Shown here in pieces: positions 37,301 to 45,419 of a stretch of 64,000 nucleotides of DNA. This DNA is from JAEKNW01 sp963678375 (GTDB lineage: Bacteria > Cloacimonadota > Cloacimonadia > Cloacimonadales > JAFGVF01). The notes under the pieces are model-generated. The model was not told the origin of the DNA and searched no databases. It was given only the letters and a program-made list of their open reading frames with translations. The first letter of the stretch is position 1; each line of letters starts with the position of its first letter. The stretch spans positions 868,001-932,000 of the forward strand of contig OY782831.1 in assembly GCA_963678375.2 (NCBI GenBank). The letters are read 5' to 3'. Both the position numbers and the translations under genes were made by a program.

Positions 37301-37765
37301 TTGTTTAAATTGAGCTACCTTCCAGTAACGAATAGCAATATTTTTTCTATTGCTATCAGGAAATCTTCTTACCAAATCATTAGCTTTTAGAGCAACCATA
37401 TCCCAATCTTTAGAATACACAGCTTTTTTACAATCTATAAAGAGAAGATCATCTTGCAAGCTTGATACATTCCTATAAGCTTTGAACATCATACCTCGTA
37501 AGAAGGAAGAATACTCACGATCATTCTCTTTTAGAAGAGTAAAATAGGCCTCTTCATCCTCTGCAAATTTATCTTCAATTCCAGTTATATTATTAGTTGC
37601 AAGTAATTCGTTTACCTGACTGATTCTTTCTTCTTCTATAGCATTACGAATCTCGTCTAAACTGGCAACCTCACTATTGGCTTCTGTAGGTGAAGTTTGA
37701 GAATATAGAGCTAGTAATGATAAGTTTATAAGAAGAAGGATTACAAACATCTTCTTTATACACAT
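31334..37765 (-). CDS. Giant periplasmic TPR protein (about 2,143 aa)
   Basis: A signal peptide (MCIKKMFVILLLINLSLLALYSQ) starts at an in-frame ATG; a GTG three codons earlier is the alternative. Most of the chain is helical. TPR-like hairpins run from about 60 to 340 (YRYGQALYNIERYTEAQQYLEAAA, YEIGIAHRKVGNLEKAKLIFERVL). Long charged coiled coils lie at about 355-420 and 530-660, and more TPR units occur between about 780 and 1500. The last 330 residues turn beta-rich with jelly-roll-like segments (NTIYLKVLNNSYEEVNIGFNF, TVNIYLNGEQVGFEEYYYFA). Large TPR proteins such as Myxococcus AgmK/GltI occupy this position in gliding or spore-coat machines, but homology is inferred from architecture and context only. 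It follows the outer-membrane protein gene by 38 bases. Confidence 0.8.
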   Translation of the reverse strand: MCIKKMFVILLLINLSLLALYSQTSPTEANSEVASLDEIRNAIEEERISQVNELLATNNITGIEDKFAEDEEAYFTLLKENDREYSSFLRGMMFKAYRNVSSLQDDLLFIDCKKAVYSKDWDMVALKANDLVRRFPDSNRKNIAIRYWKVAQFKQGKYQEYVNLVDQYPEFELASQNFRYGQALYNIERYTEAQQYLEAAAIDNDYTLRSTATLALISLAEGRIEEATAIFDVLQKNFGPETPYYDFVLLSIARLFSHYGDPDTAIMYYQDYNRLNSENTGEVLYEIGIAHRKVGNLEKAKLIFERVLESKQANEFYVQTLYNLILIDQELTNGESANSLMTSYQARIDDYFNSLLKNRNLMNEIKTLRNNLLMETEESRVAILREQITAKEEEVLANQLVLEEKISFLDARSIQLIKALELNFIERTESYFIELDLIDKYRNRPKDELIAIANRDRINNEEEYLLDITEDLLSEIENPNDDQFLRAYWYANQLYLKKKYIVNLSSIVDKTRAYPQKNAELRQLLAEEQENLDEIRVKAKFDLAEFPNLAEKQELADQKVDEFLAEERKMEAKRKRVIDTYYETVADKAEAEVKDKFKDLDSKIAVYSNSFNKFNQIKNGQQTYVDFIALDLDYRKLNEDYRARLEQADKDLVALTETEYSNYENQFEQIYDRSNNFIFRNKGFENNFKLYFNMAEIATIIYSDNYNLIYNNYSKVLELKPNYPQKDVIIYNLAYYKNQILDLEIANLREEKMKNENYFYEPRPAEVTKSVAKYKEVINNYIQLTKDFNSKYQIEAMLRLAKLYFDIAVDADNPEKYIGLSIKIYDQIYVLGDQNQKYEALFQRAWHKMAILDYRAAITDLELLLANKDIFTEYQSNKYSSAEDIMVYSLNELDFSQDAELRSYDYVQNSLYALFDEKTADNVFQKLLTKKRIFDEYEDIIKLYDARSKVDMYAITNPVYTDSIITVMGSYSVEIGDSLDIRGEREYRNAISRYGFGTDWYEYNKTNDLAPYVKVVQKGLDDFIIPSLYNELESNPTMENIRKFADATEMYASYVGFDEEIRNKRLKIYDTNTISAIVKYVGAEQDTTAYSYGIERVYSFIERNPETELRTDLEQNAYSWAYNISVITDTTSFDSLNYSPQEIDDIKSQRRNQYITIADRFYDFLENSQIAGKDEIIYRLLYYRGLTKYRMGDNEGAKADFLACNDLEISNEYKESIFRNLAEIYKEDGDIDTSIEYYAKAKEFVDEEKKLEYEKAIFNNRSEKITLLQSSGSQEDKVKAAKEMEIILNSSVVDDAKKEQLRKDAIASYAAGGDYDTAISRLISEGNKANSVEEAWNNYGAAISISDSLGNKEKSLEIEDIFMDRFPNDQQTFAILITRLEIVQDSTLTTYDPMLASEKMLEIYERASQEGEKLDISALNLSAEDYYFKAIEMKCRRLSKEEQVQEWIAFNRKFPDYERLFVLNLICQLYEDLGDEDNYLEYIKILYATDNETTRYPKYAIEQLSPIDEAIKKAYRNKNWSEMLTQIEIFKETADNFTSNGIPAETLLIPQSIERYDKYTLDYEREQEKKAFLADLDIRYENFMKFIDVPANERIRVNNATTWNTHLYGENKRINNFVAIVKNQFELIDQDAQRVLDSDLLTIEEIRKEIYDLDYAKFKISKYAGDLVYNQITKFLELPNGQYVNYQNIIFSRTDLTYEEQDEIIYAYEDEIFAVRDQYSFEFDTISIGYAKSIYETYIDGITNPLPRTDEVVAFLQKLGVSEVVPKEEINIAFESSMRRDFSAITETVLNDDYRDFMMYSIPSGDSLIIETSFDCPILPLASRLRFVDEGDFWVNDQVSFIFKANNKEVNIADLTLPDGVIDDSLSAFPYLYRGLANDNNLASLNYQKGLNTIYLKVLNNSYEEVNIGFNFAMIYDKEKLFIHNNAIISNLVTDNTWLGADSLQSLSIEDPNWGQVSYGNIEVDYYQLDAFKNSVAVPIWFTNEVESAESYNEVDSLTSLTSLSIQDSLSQQSLSDSLLLANTEADSLQIVAVDDSLIIQEESQPQDQPTVKYFVKEFDVTGKVIDSMLHFLAEETVNIYLNGEQVGFEEYYYFAPPDAPVLEISPDYFVQGKNTIIFQVFSPRQENGLLIDLQIRTLNERR

Positions 37766-37803
37766 ATTACCCACTTATCAGCTTCTTCAGTTAATTAATT
37801 ATT

Positions 37804-38802
37804 TTACTCTAACTCTTCTAACTCATCAATGAGACTATCTAACTCAGATTGTTTTTTAAGTTCAGCTTCTCTTAGAGCTCTAATTTGTTCTAGAATACTA
37901 CTACCAGAACCTTGGTCAGTAGTTGTTTCAAGATTTTGTCTTTGAGTTCTAACTCTATCTGGGTTAGCTTCAAAAACACCTTGTTTAGTAGTTTTAGAGT
38001 CTGCCCATCGGGTAATCCTATATTGGATATTAAAAGCCATCTTTAGGTTATCCTGGTTTTCTTTTATGAACTCTTCGATCTCAATAATAGAGTATTGAAG
38101 AGCTAAATTATTCCAGTTATATTTAGCACCAAAATTGATAGCATGTCCACTCTGTTCTACAAACATACTGAAGTTGTTTTTTGGAAAAAGAGCAGTTGGA
38201 TAGTATTCAAAAGTACCAAAAAGCCCGTTAAAATCTTGTGCTAGATCTCTTTGTCCAACAAAACGATTTGTACCAAGACCTATAGTTACATAAAGTTGCA
38301 TATCTCCAAGGACATTTACATCTCTTAGAGCCCATGATTTAGTAGCAGCTACATAGAATGAATTTTTTTCATATGTTGAGACTTGTGGGATGTCTTGCCA
38401 ATCTTCATCAGCATATTCTTCATCTTGAAAGTCAGATGCTACCTTAGAAAACAAATTATCTATTCCAAGTGTAATCCCTGGATATTCAAATGTTTCCTGA
38501 ACTAGTTGGTATTTAAAATTAGCGTAAAATATTTCATCGCCAGTATAAACAAAGCCAAGTTCAGCTCTATCAAACAACCCATATTTAGCTTGAATAACAT
38601 AATTATATTCATAGTCAGCCACTTCACTACTTAGGTCAGTATTACCATCTCTAAGATATGATGCGAAATTAACAGAGATTTGGTTTGCAGGCATGACAAA
38701 ACCATCAGGCACATCAATATTGCCTAAAGTTCCAAACGGAACAGCTACAAGAGCATTAATACATAGCAAAACACTCATAATAAGTAAAAATTTTTCTCTC
38801 AT
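37804..38802 (-). CDS. Outer-membrane beta-barrel protein heading the envelope operon
   Basis: The protein has 332 residues from the ATG at 38800-38802, which is 8 bases after AAGGAG. A signal peptide (MREKFLLIMSVLLCINALVA) is followed by TLGNIDVPDGFVMPANQISVNF and alternating strands typical of a barrel: YNYVIQAKYGLFDRAELGFVYTG, GITLGIDNLFSK, MQLYVTIGLGTNRF. The opening resembles YjbH/GltA-like outer-membrane proteins. After the barrel (about 20-265) there is a charged tail ending in a short coiled coil (ILEQIRALREAELKKQSELDSLIDELEELE, about 303-332) that could reach into the periplasm and contact the TPR protein. It is the first gene of the operon; exact family is uncertain. Confidence 0.7.
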   Translation of the reverse strand: MREKFLLIMSVLLCINALVAVPFGTLGNIDVPDGFVMPANQISVNFASYLRDGNTDLSSEVADYEYNYVIQAKYGLFDRAELGFVYTGDEIFYANFKYQLVQETFEYPGITLGIDNLFSKVASDFQDEEYADEDWQDIPQVSTYEKNSFYVAATKSWALRDVNVLGDMQLYVTIGLGTNRFVGQRDLAQDFNGLFGTFEYYPTALFPKNNFSMFVEQSGHAINFGAKYNWNNLALQYSIIEIEEFIKENQDNLKMAFNIQYRITRWADSKTTKQGVFEANPDRVRTQRQNLETTTDQGSGSSILEQIRALREAELKKQSELDSLIDELEELE

Positions 38803-38931
38803 CACATATTCTCCTTTATGTACACTTAATCGTTAATAATCAAGTTTCTTTAGTTTTTCAAGTTTAGTCTTTTTCACTCATATCTATATAAATGAATTGA
38901 CAAAATAGAGTCAAGCTTTTTTTTTCTTTTT

Positions 38932-39324
38932 ATGGATATAACAAAGACTAATAAAAATTTTGGGAAATTTGGAGAATCTTTAGCTAGAGAATTTTTACAA
39001 AAAAATAGCTATTTAATAGTAGCATCTAACTATCGATGCTTTTCTGGAGAAATAGACATTATTGCAAAAAAAGAAGATTTATTAATAATTGTCGAAGTCA
39101 AGGCTAGAAGGAATATAGCTAGTGAGGAGACTTTGTTATCAATAACGAAGTCAAAACAGAGAAAGATAAGCAGAGCAACTGCTGATTTCATAGAAAAAAA
39201 TCAGCAGTACTCAGATTTTTTCATAAGATTTGATATTATTACTGTAACAAAACATCCACATTTTGAAGAGTTTAGAATTGATCACTATGAAGATGCATTT
39301 TGCTATATACCTAGCCAAAGGTAG
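38932..39324 (+). CDS. yraN: YraN/UPF0102 family endonuclease-like protein
   Basis: This 130-residue protein has the restriction-endonuclease-like core FGKFGESLAREFLQKN (11-26), CFSGEIDIIAKKEDLLIIVEVKAR (about 37-60; the E-D-ExK active-site pattern) and KQRKISRATADFIEKN. These are hallmarks of UPF0102, linked to DNA recombination or repair but poorly characterised. The chosen ATG lacks a clear ribosome binding site, lying behind a T-rich tract. It is divergent from the envelope operon and convergent with the GWxTD genes (9 bases between stops). Confidence 0.9.
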   Translation: MDITKTNKNFGKFGESLAREFLQKNSYLIVASNYRCFSGEIDIIAKKEDLLIIVEVKARRNIASEETLLSITKSKQRKISRATADFIEKNQQYSDFFIRFDIITVTKHPHFEEFRIDHYEDAFCYIPSQR

Positions 39325-39333
39325 GTCATAGAC

Positions 39334-40722
39334 TTATTTTAGTCTTTCCACATCGAAGTCTTGACCGAGGTAAAACTTATAGTCTGCAGTGACATTAATA
39401 TCATCATCATTATAGACGTATATCAATTTATGCCCATTATTCATATTAATATCAAAGAAGGTATAGCTAGCTAATTTTTTGTTAGTATATCGCCATATTT
39501 CATATTCCTTATCATTGAAGACTTCTCTTTTATCTAAAAAGGCATCAGCATCGTATTTATCACTAGCACTCATATCACCAATCATGAATTGTTCAACATC
39601 GTCAGGTGCACCATAAAGAATATAAATTTTCCCTCGATCTGAATCCCAACCTTGTTTATGGTGTGAAAACTTCTGGTTTGCATACTCTATCCTTTCTTTG
39701 ATTGTGGAGATAATTAATTCTGGAGGAAGTCCTTGTCCATTAGCATATCTTTCCCAGAATTTATTAATCTCTTGTCTTTTTTTTGCATTAGTAAAGGAAC
39801 TCCAGTTACTTTGAGTATTGTTATAACCAAAATATCTCATAATTACAAACTCATCATCTCTATTATCGAAGACATGATACGTTTCTCCTGGATAATCAGA
39901 TATTGAGAAATCCGTATAAGCTCTATTATTTTCCACTTGATTAAGTGATTTCACTGTAATATAATACATTCCTTTGGGTAGGCTTTGAATATTGATACCT
40001 TGAGTAATACTAGCTATCTCTGAAGTTGAAAGACCACTCTTTTGAATATACCCCACTTCTTGTTTAAAGGAGTCGGTTATTTCAATTGCATAATCATATT
40101 TCCAGTGAGACTTCGAGTGTCTAGTTAGTCCTTGCAACTGAAAATAGCAATAAAGGCTATCAATAGTTTCTTTATAGAATACTCTAGCAGGATTCGATTT
40201 ATAGAGGGTGTTGCCTCTGTACATATATTTGAATTTTTCGTTAACTTCAGTTCCGAGATAATCATTAAGTTCAACATCACTTATATAGCGATTATTTATT
40301 ATTTCAAGTTCTTTTCTAAAGATAAAAGTATCTTTACTTACCATATCAATGAACTTCATTTCTAAAGTATTTCCTGACTTGGGATAATCAAAGCTATATC
40401 TATCAATGTGCTCTCTAGTCTTTGAGTTAATATCGTCTAGATCAGAGACAATTATTTGCTCAGCAAAAGCTTCAGTGTGGAGAATTTTGCTATCATTGAA
40501 AATTTTTACTTCGATTCTAAGACCTGCAATAGCTCCACTTTGATTTTCATTAACTTTGAATGTGAGATCTTGATACTTGATTGAGTAATTTACATCAATT
40601 ATGGTTCTTTCGTTTTCATCAAAAAAATTTAACCCTTCTACACTAATGTTTAAGTCTTTTGCCCATGCAACAGCTATCAAAGATAATAGCAAAAATAAAA
40701 TTAACAGTTTTTTAGAAATCAT
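39334..40722 (-). CDS. GWxTD-domain protein, secreted (second of pair)
   Basis: This 462-residue exported protein has a signal peptide (MISKKLLILFLLLSLIAVAWA). A beta-rich region (about 25-270) precedes the GWxTD domain near 325-450. The signature is KQGWDSDRGKIYILYGAPDDVEQF (Gly-Trp-x-x-Asp-Arg-Gly), followed by EIWRYTNKKLASYTFFDIN. GWxTD proteins are frequent in Acidobacteria, Cloacimonadota and relatives; their function is unknown. It overlaps the upstream GWxTD gene by 11 bases and closes the dnaE operon. Confidence 0.85.
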   Translation of the reverse strand: MISKKLLILFLLLSLIAVAWAKDLNISVEGLNFFDENERTIIDVNYSIKYQDLTFKVNENQSGAIAGLRIEVKIFNDSKILHTEAFAEQIIVSDLDDINSKTREHIDRYSFDYPKSGNTLEMKFIDMVSKDTFIFRKELEIINNRYISDVELNDYLGTEVNEKFKYMYRGNTLYKSNPARVFYKETIDSLYCYFQLQGLTRHSKSHWKYDYAIEITDSFKQEVGYIQKSGLSTSEIASITQGINIQSLPKGMYYITVKSLNQVENNRAYTDFSISDYPGETYHVFDNRDDEFVIMRYFGYNNTQSNWSSFTNAKKRQEINKFWERYANGQGLPPELIISTIKERIEYANQKFSHHKQGWDSDRGKIYILYGAPDDVEQFMIGDMSASDKYDADAFLDKREVFNDKEYEIWRYTNKKLASYTFFDINMNNGHKLIYVYNDDDINVTADYKFYLGQDFDVERLK

Positions 40723-41821
40723 ACTCTTCTTCTTTGTTATATAGTTTATAGTCTTCGATTCTAGATCGATCGTAAAAAATGAAAGTTTTGTTTAATCTGT
40801 AATAAAACCAGGTCTGAGTTGGATATTTCCCAATAGGATTATTTTCTACACTTATCTCATCTGGTTCTCCGAATTTAATATAAATCCGACCGCGATCAGT
40901 TTGCCAACCTTGTTTATATCGATGAACAGAAAATTTTCTATCAGCCTGTAATATCCTATTATAAAAAATATCTTGTAAGCTATTACTCTGAGATTCTTTA
41001 GGATTATTACTTTCCCAAAATCGTAAGACTTTCTCAGAAGTACTCAAACTTTTATTACGATTAATCTCCTTCCAAGTTTTATCATTCACAATATATTTTA
41101 TCTGACTGAGTTGGTCATCCCAGCTATATTTTTTTTGAAAACTATTTAAATATTCTTCTAACTCAAGTTTTGTTTGGTATAATTTATTATCTAACTTGAA
41201 AGCAACATAATTTTGGATAAAGCCATCTATCAAATAACTGTAATTAATCTGAACCAGCATTTCATTAGTAAGAGGAAGGTCAGTAACCTTTCTTTGATCA
41301 GGACTCTCACTTATAAATTTAAGTTCTTCTATTTTTTCTTCATATAATTGATACAAGTAAATATCTTTAGCTGTCTTCATTTCATCCCAGGATAGCAGTT
41401 CTGCGTAATTCTCACCTATCTTTTTAATCAAATACAAATCTGAAAAGTGTTGATTTTTTGCGACACTAAATTCAAATTTCTCTTCTTTCTTATCATTACG
41501 TAAATTGTTATTCAGCTTGAGATATGCCCTATATTCTGAGGATGGTAAATCTGTTTTAAAAAAGAATATCAAACGTTGATTATTTTCTAACATTTCACTC
41601 GTAAATTCTAGATCTTGCTTCTCTAACCAAACAGTTTTATCGTCATCATCAAATACTTCAAAGATTAACCTATAATCTATTTTATCACCTTTACTAATCA
41701 AGTCATTACTATCTACTCTAAGAGTAAGAAGCGTATGTTCCCCAACCATCTTAGAAGTTAAATCAGCTGAGAAAAGTAGTGAAAATAGGCCAAAAATTAT
41801 ACACAAGAAAACTGTTTTCAT
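40712..41821 (-). CDS. GWxTD-domain protein, secreted (first of pair)
   Basis: This 369-residue paralogue of the downstream gene has a signal peptide (MKTVFLCIIFGLFSLLFS), a beta-rich middle, and the GWxTD domain at about 260-365. The key run is KQGWQTDRGRIYIKFGEPDEI, then TWFYYRLNKTFIFYD. Trp-Gln-Thr-Asp-Arg keeps the motif. The ATG overlaps the dnaE stop (ATGA), with GGAAG inside the dnaE end, so translation is coupled to the polymerase gene. Function is unknown, and the pairing with a replication gene is odd for an exported protein. Confidence 0.85.
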   Translation of the reverse strand: MKTVFLCIIFGLFSLLFSADLTSKMVGEHTLLTLRVDSNDLISKGDKIDYRLIFEVFDDDDKTVWLEKQDLEFTSEMLENNQRLIFFFKTDLPSSEYRAYLKLNNNLRNDKKEEKFEFSVAKNQHFSDLYLIKKIGENYAELLSWDEMKTAKDIYLYQLYEEKIEELKFISESPDQRKVTDLPLTNEMLVQINYSYLIDGFIQNYVAFKLDNKLYQTKLELEEYLNSFQKKYSWDDQLSQIKYIVNDKTWKEINRNKSLSTSEKVLRFWESNNPKESQSNSLQDIFYNRILQADRKFSVHRYKQGWQTDRGRIYIKFGEPDEISVENNPIGKYPTQTWFYYRLNKTFIFYDRSRIEDYKLYNKEEEYDF

Positions 41822-44800
41822 TCAATACTTCCTTGAATTGAGTAAGGTATCTCTTTCTTTGCCCAGAAATTGCAAAACTCAGAACACGGGTCTACAGTAA
41901 ACTTTTGAGAGAGAAGGACAACATCATCCCAATCCTCAGTTTCTACAACAAACTTCAAATAATGTTTACCTTTATGTTTTTTGATAATATCTAAATAGTC
42001 TGTCTTAACAATATTGACGAGTTCATTTCTGGAGATATTAATAGTGACTTCACCACCTATTTCTTTTCTAAACTCTTGATAAGGCTTAATTACACTAGGA
42101 TTCAGTTTGAGTATTAGGTCATCACTATTGAAATTACTTTGATTTCCGAAGATAGCATATATTTCACCTTCAAGTAGATTATCATAATGATCTTTAAACT
42201 TTTCTTTATAAAGAGTAATCTCAAATTTTCCTTTTAAATCCTCTAAAGTTACAACACCATAGTAGTCACCACTTTTGGCTTTTCGTTTAGCTTTACTAAT
42301 GACTATTCCTATAATTATTGCCTTGTTAGGAACTGCTATTTTTTGGGAAGGATATTGGGAGTCAACATTAACAATGCTTTCAATAATACTTCTCTTTTCA
42401 AGAAGAGGGTGTCCAGAAACATAGAAGCCCAGTACCTCTTTTTCTCTTCTCAACATTTCTTTTTGATTCCATTCCTCAACATTTTCTAAGGGAGGGTAAC
42501 CCTCAGCAGCATCAAAACAAGTAAGTTGTCCTACTCCGCTATTAGATGTAATTGATAAATCTATAGCAGCATTGATAGCCATCCATTTCTGAGCTCTATT
42601 ACCTTCAAGTGAATCTGCTGCTCCTGAAGCAATCAAGCTTTCCAGAGTTGTCTTATTCACAGCACTACTATTTAGTCTTTTACTTAAATCAAATAGTGAT
42701 GAAAAATGTCCTTCAACTGCTCTATTATCCAGTATTTCTTTGATAGCAGCCCCACCAACGTTCTTAATTCCTCTAAGTCCAAATTGAATCTTGTTACCAT
42801 TTACTGTGAATTCTTCTTGAGAATTATTAATATCTGGAGGAAGAACTTCTATGTTCATCTTTTTACATTCTTCAATAAAATAAGGAATTTTAGCTGGGTC
42901 TTCTTCTAGAGATAAAATTGCTGCCATAAATTCAACAGGAAAGTGAGCTTTTAGATATGCAGTCTGGAAAGAAATAAAGGCATAGCAAGCAGCGTGACTT
43001 TTATTAAAAGCATAGTTAGCAAACTCCAGCCAGTTATCCCAAATTTTCTGAATAGTTTTTTCTGGAACCCCATTTTTAAGTGAACCTTCTTGGAATTTGA
43101 TAAACATCTCTGCCATCATATCAAGTTTCTTTTTACTAATGGCCTTTCTTAGAACTCCAGCATCTGCACTTGTAAAGTTACCCATTACCTTTGAAATCTG
43201 CATGACTTGTTCTTGGTAAACAGTAACTCCATAAGTCTCTTCTAAAGAACTACGGGTTAAATCATGATCATAGATAATTTCTTCTTTACCATGCTTCCTA
43301 TTTATGTATGTATCAATAAATTGCATTGGACCTGGTCTATATAAAGCAACCATAGCAATTAAATCTTCAAATTTATTTGGTTTTAGCTTTGAAAGATATT
43401 TCTTCATTCCTGGTGATTCGAATTGGAAGACACCATCAGTAAGGCCTTTGGATAGAAGCTTAAAAGTCTCTTTATCAGTAATATCAACATTCTCAATATC
43501 AACTTCTACTGCTTGTGACTCTTTCACATACTCTTTAGCTTTTTGGATTATAGTTAATGTTTTTAAACCCAAAAAGTCCATTTTAAGTAGCTTTAAATCA
43601 TCAAGCCACTTTCCCTCATACTGAACTAAAACTGCATTTTCACCTGTTTTCTGGGATGAACTAGCCAAAGGAACATAATTACTTAAGTCATCAGGTCCTA
43701 TAACAACCCCAGCAGCATGAATACCTGTTTGTCTAATCAGACCTTCTAGGACTTTACTATCCCTCAAAATTCTCTTATAGGTGTCATTGCTTTCCATTAA
43801 ATATCTAAAATCATCTGATTCCTTAACTGCTTTTTCAAGAGTCATTTTAGGACTACTAGGAATTAGTTTAGTCATCTTAGCTGCGTCTTGAGGTGGAACA
43901 TCCATAACTCTAGCTACATCTTTGATAATTGATTTTGCACCTAACTTACCAAATGTTATGATTTGAGTAACACTTTCTCGACCATACTTCTCTACAACAT
44001 AATCTATTACTTTACTTCTTCCTTTAGCACAAAAGTCGATATCAATATCTGGCATTCCAACACGTTTTAAATCAAGGAATCTTTCGAAAAGAAGTCCATA
44101 TTTTAAAGGATCAAGTTGAGTTATATCAAGAGTGTAAGCAACAATACTCCCAGCAGCTGACCCACGTCCTGGTCCAACAGGTATTCCCATTTCTCGAGCT
44201 TTGTCCATAAAATCCTTAACTACTAAGAAGTAGCCATCATAACCCATTTTATTTATTATTCCAAGCTCAAAATTTATTCTTTCTTCAATCTCTTTAGTAA
44301 GCTTTGGATATTTCCTTTTTGCTCCTTCATAACACAAACCACGCATATAGTCCGCCATATCTTTGTATTCTTCAGGAACATCTATCTTAGGAAAGAGAAA
44401 ATTGTCGTATTTGAGCTCAAGATCTATTAAATCAGCAATCTTTTGCGTATTATCATAAGCTTCAGGAAGTTTAGGGAACAATGATCTCATCTCTTCTTCA
44501 CTCTTGAAATAAAGATCTTGAGTTTCATATTTCATTCTTTGTGGATCATCAAACTTTTTCCCAGTTTGAATGCAAAGTAAAACATCATGAGCTTCAGCAT
44601 CTTCTTTATCTAAATAATGACAATCATTAGTAACTACTAAAGGTGTATCAGTTTGCTTAGCTAAATCAATCAGCTGTGGCATAACCACTCTTTCTTGTTC
44701 TAAACCATGATCTTGTAGCTCAAGATAAAAACGACCTGGAAATATCTCTTTATATTCGTTAAGAGCCTTTACTGCTCCTTCATAATTCTCATTAAGTAAT

Positions 44801-45231
44801 TTCCTAGGTACTTCTCCTTGAATACAAGCTGATAATGCAATGATACCTTCGCTATACTTTTGCAAGTCCTCTTTGGTCATCCTTGGCTTATAATAATAGC
44901 CATCTGTATATGAGTGTGAAGACAGTTTGATCAGATTTTTATAACCTTGTAAATTCATTGCTAGCAATACTAAGTGGTACCTTTTTCTAAGCTTGTTATC
45001 ACTATCATTATAGCTACCATTTATAACATAAGCTTCAGTACCAATTATAGGTTTAATTCCTGCTGCCTTAGCTTTATTGTAAAATTCTATTGTTCCGAAC
45101 ATATTACCGTGATCTGTCATTGCCACGGCATTCATGCCAAGTTTAACAGCCTTATTAATCATTCTATCTATTCTACATGCACCATCAAGCAAACTATATT
45201 GCGTATGGTTGTGTAGATGCACAAAAGACAT
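41818..45231 (-). CDS. dnaE: DNA polymerase III alpha subunit
   Basis: This is the replicative polymerase catalytic chain, 1,137 residues (DnaE1-like). The N-terminal PHP domain is plain: FVHLHNHTQYSLLDGACR, AMTDHGNMFG and NDCHYL. The polymerase core includes PVGPGRGSAAGSIVAYTL and GMPDIDIDFCAKGR with the catalytic Asp pair, and VYQEQVMQISKVMG, KSHAACYAFISFQTAYLK. Helix-hairpin-helix and OB parts follow (NKAIIIGIVISKAKRKAKSGDYYGVVTLEDLKG). GAGGGAG precedes the ATG. It leads a three-gene operon with two GWxTD proteins. Confidence 0.97.
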   Translation of the reverse strand: MSFVHLHNHTQYSLLDGACRIDRMINKAVKLGMNAVAMTDHGNMFGTIEFYNKAKAAGIKPIIGTEAYVINGSYNDSDNKLRKRYHLVLLAMNLQGYKNLIKLSSHSYTDGYYYKPRMTKEDLQKYSEGIIALSACIQGEVPRKLLNENYEGAVKALNEYKEIFPGRFYLELQDHGLEQERVVMPQLIDLAKQTDTPLVVTNDCHYLDKEDAEAHDVLLCIQTGKKFDDPQRMKYETQDLYFKSEEEMRSLFPKLPEAYDNTQKIADLIDLELKYDNFLFPKIDVPEEYKDMADYMRGLCYEGAKRKYPKLTKEIEERINFELGIINKMGYDGYFLVVKDFMDKAREMGIPVGPGRGSAAGSIVAYTLDITQLDPLKYGLLFERFLDLKRVGMPDIDIDFCAKGRSKVIDYVVEKYGRESVTQIITFGKLGAKSIIKDVARVMDVPPQDAAKMTKLIPSSPKMTLEKAVKESDDFRYLMESNDTYKRILRDSKVLEGLIRQTGIHAAGVVIGPDDLSNYVPLASSSQKTGENAVLVQYEGKWLDDLKLLKMDFLGLKTLTIIQKAKEYVKESQAVEVDIENVDITDKETFKLLSKGLTDGVFQFESPGMKKYLSKLKPNKFEDLIAMVALYRPGPMQFIDTYINRKHGKEEIIYDHDLTRSSLEETYGVTVYQEQVMQISKVMGNFTSADAGVLRKAISKKKLDMMAEMFIKFQEGSLKNGVPEKTIQKIWDNWLEFANYAFNKSHAACYAFISFQTAYLKAHFPVEFMAAILSLEEDPAKIPYFIEECKKMNIEVLPPDINNSQEEFTVNGNKIQFGLRGIKNVGGAAIKEILDNRAVEGHFSSLFDLSKRLNSSAVNKTTLESLIASGAADSLEGNRAQKWMAINAAIDLSITSNSGVGQLTCFDAAEGYPPLENVEEWNQKEMLRREKEVLGFYVSGHPLLEKRSIIESIVNVDSQYPSQKIAVPNKAIIIGIVISKAKRKAKSGDYYGVVTLEDLKGKFEITLYKEKFKDHYDNLLEGEIYAIFGNQSNFNSDDLILKLNPSVIKPYQEFRKEIGGEVTINISRNELVNIVKTDYLDIIKKHKGKHYLKFVVETEDWDDVVLLSQKFTVDPCSEFCNFWAKKEIPYSIQGSIE

Positions 45232-45360
45232 AAATTCTCCCTCAACATTTTTTATTATTATTTATTAGCTATGTATTGCTGTCAATAAAATTTATAAATT
45301 TCTCTTCATCTTACCAATAAATAAATTTTTACTTATTTATTAAGTATTACTTAATTTTCC

Positions 45361-45388
45361 TTGACACTTTTACTATGATGATTATTTT
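45361..45388 (+). promoter_or_regulatory. Candidate sigma70-type promoter
   Basis: TTGACA (45361-45366), a 16-base spacer and TATTTT (45383-45388) lie upstream of the effector-binding gene. The -10 matches 4 of 6 consensus bases. It was read by eye. Confidence 0.4.
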
Positions 45389-45419
45389 ATGTTTAATAAC
45401 TTTAAAGGAGATATTTAAT

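Noticed and set aside
31334..37765. Long open frames on the opposite strand of the giant TPR gene
   Set aside because: Opposite-strand frames (for example 34644-34856 and 36291-36572) lack ribosome binding sites and recognisable protein features; they are shadows of a long biased coding region.
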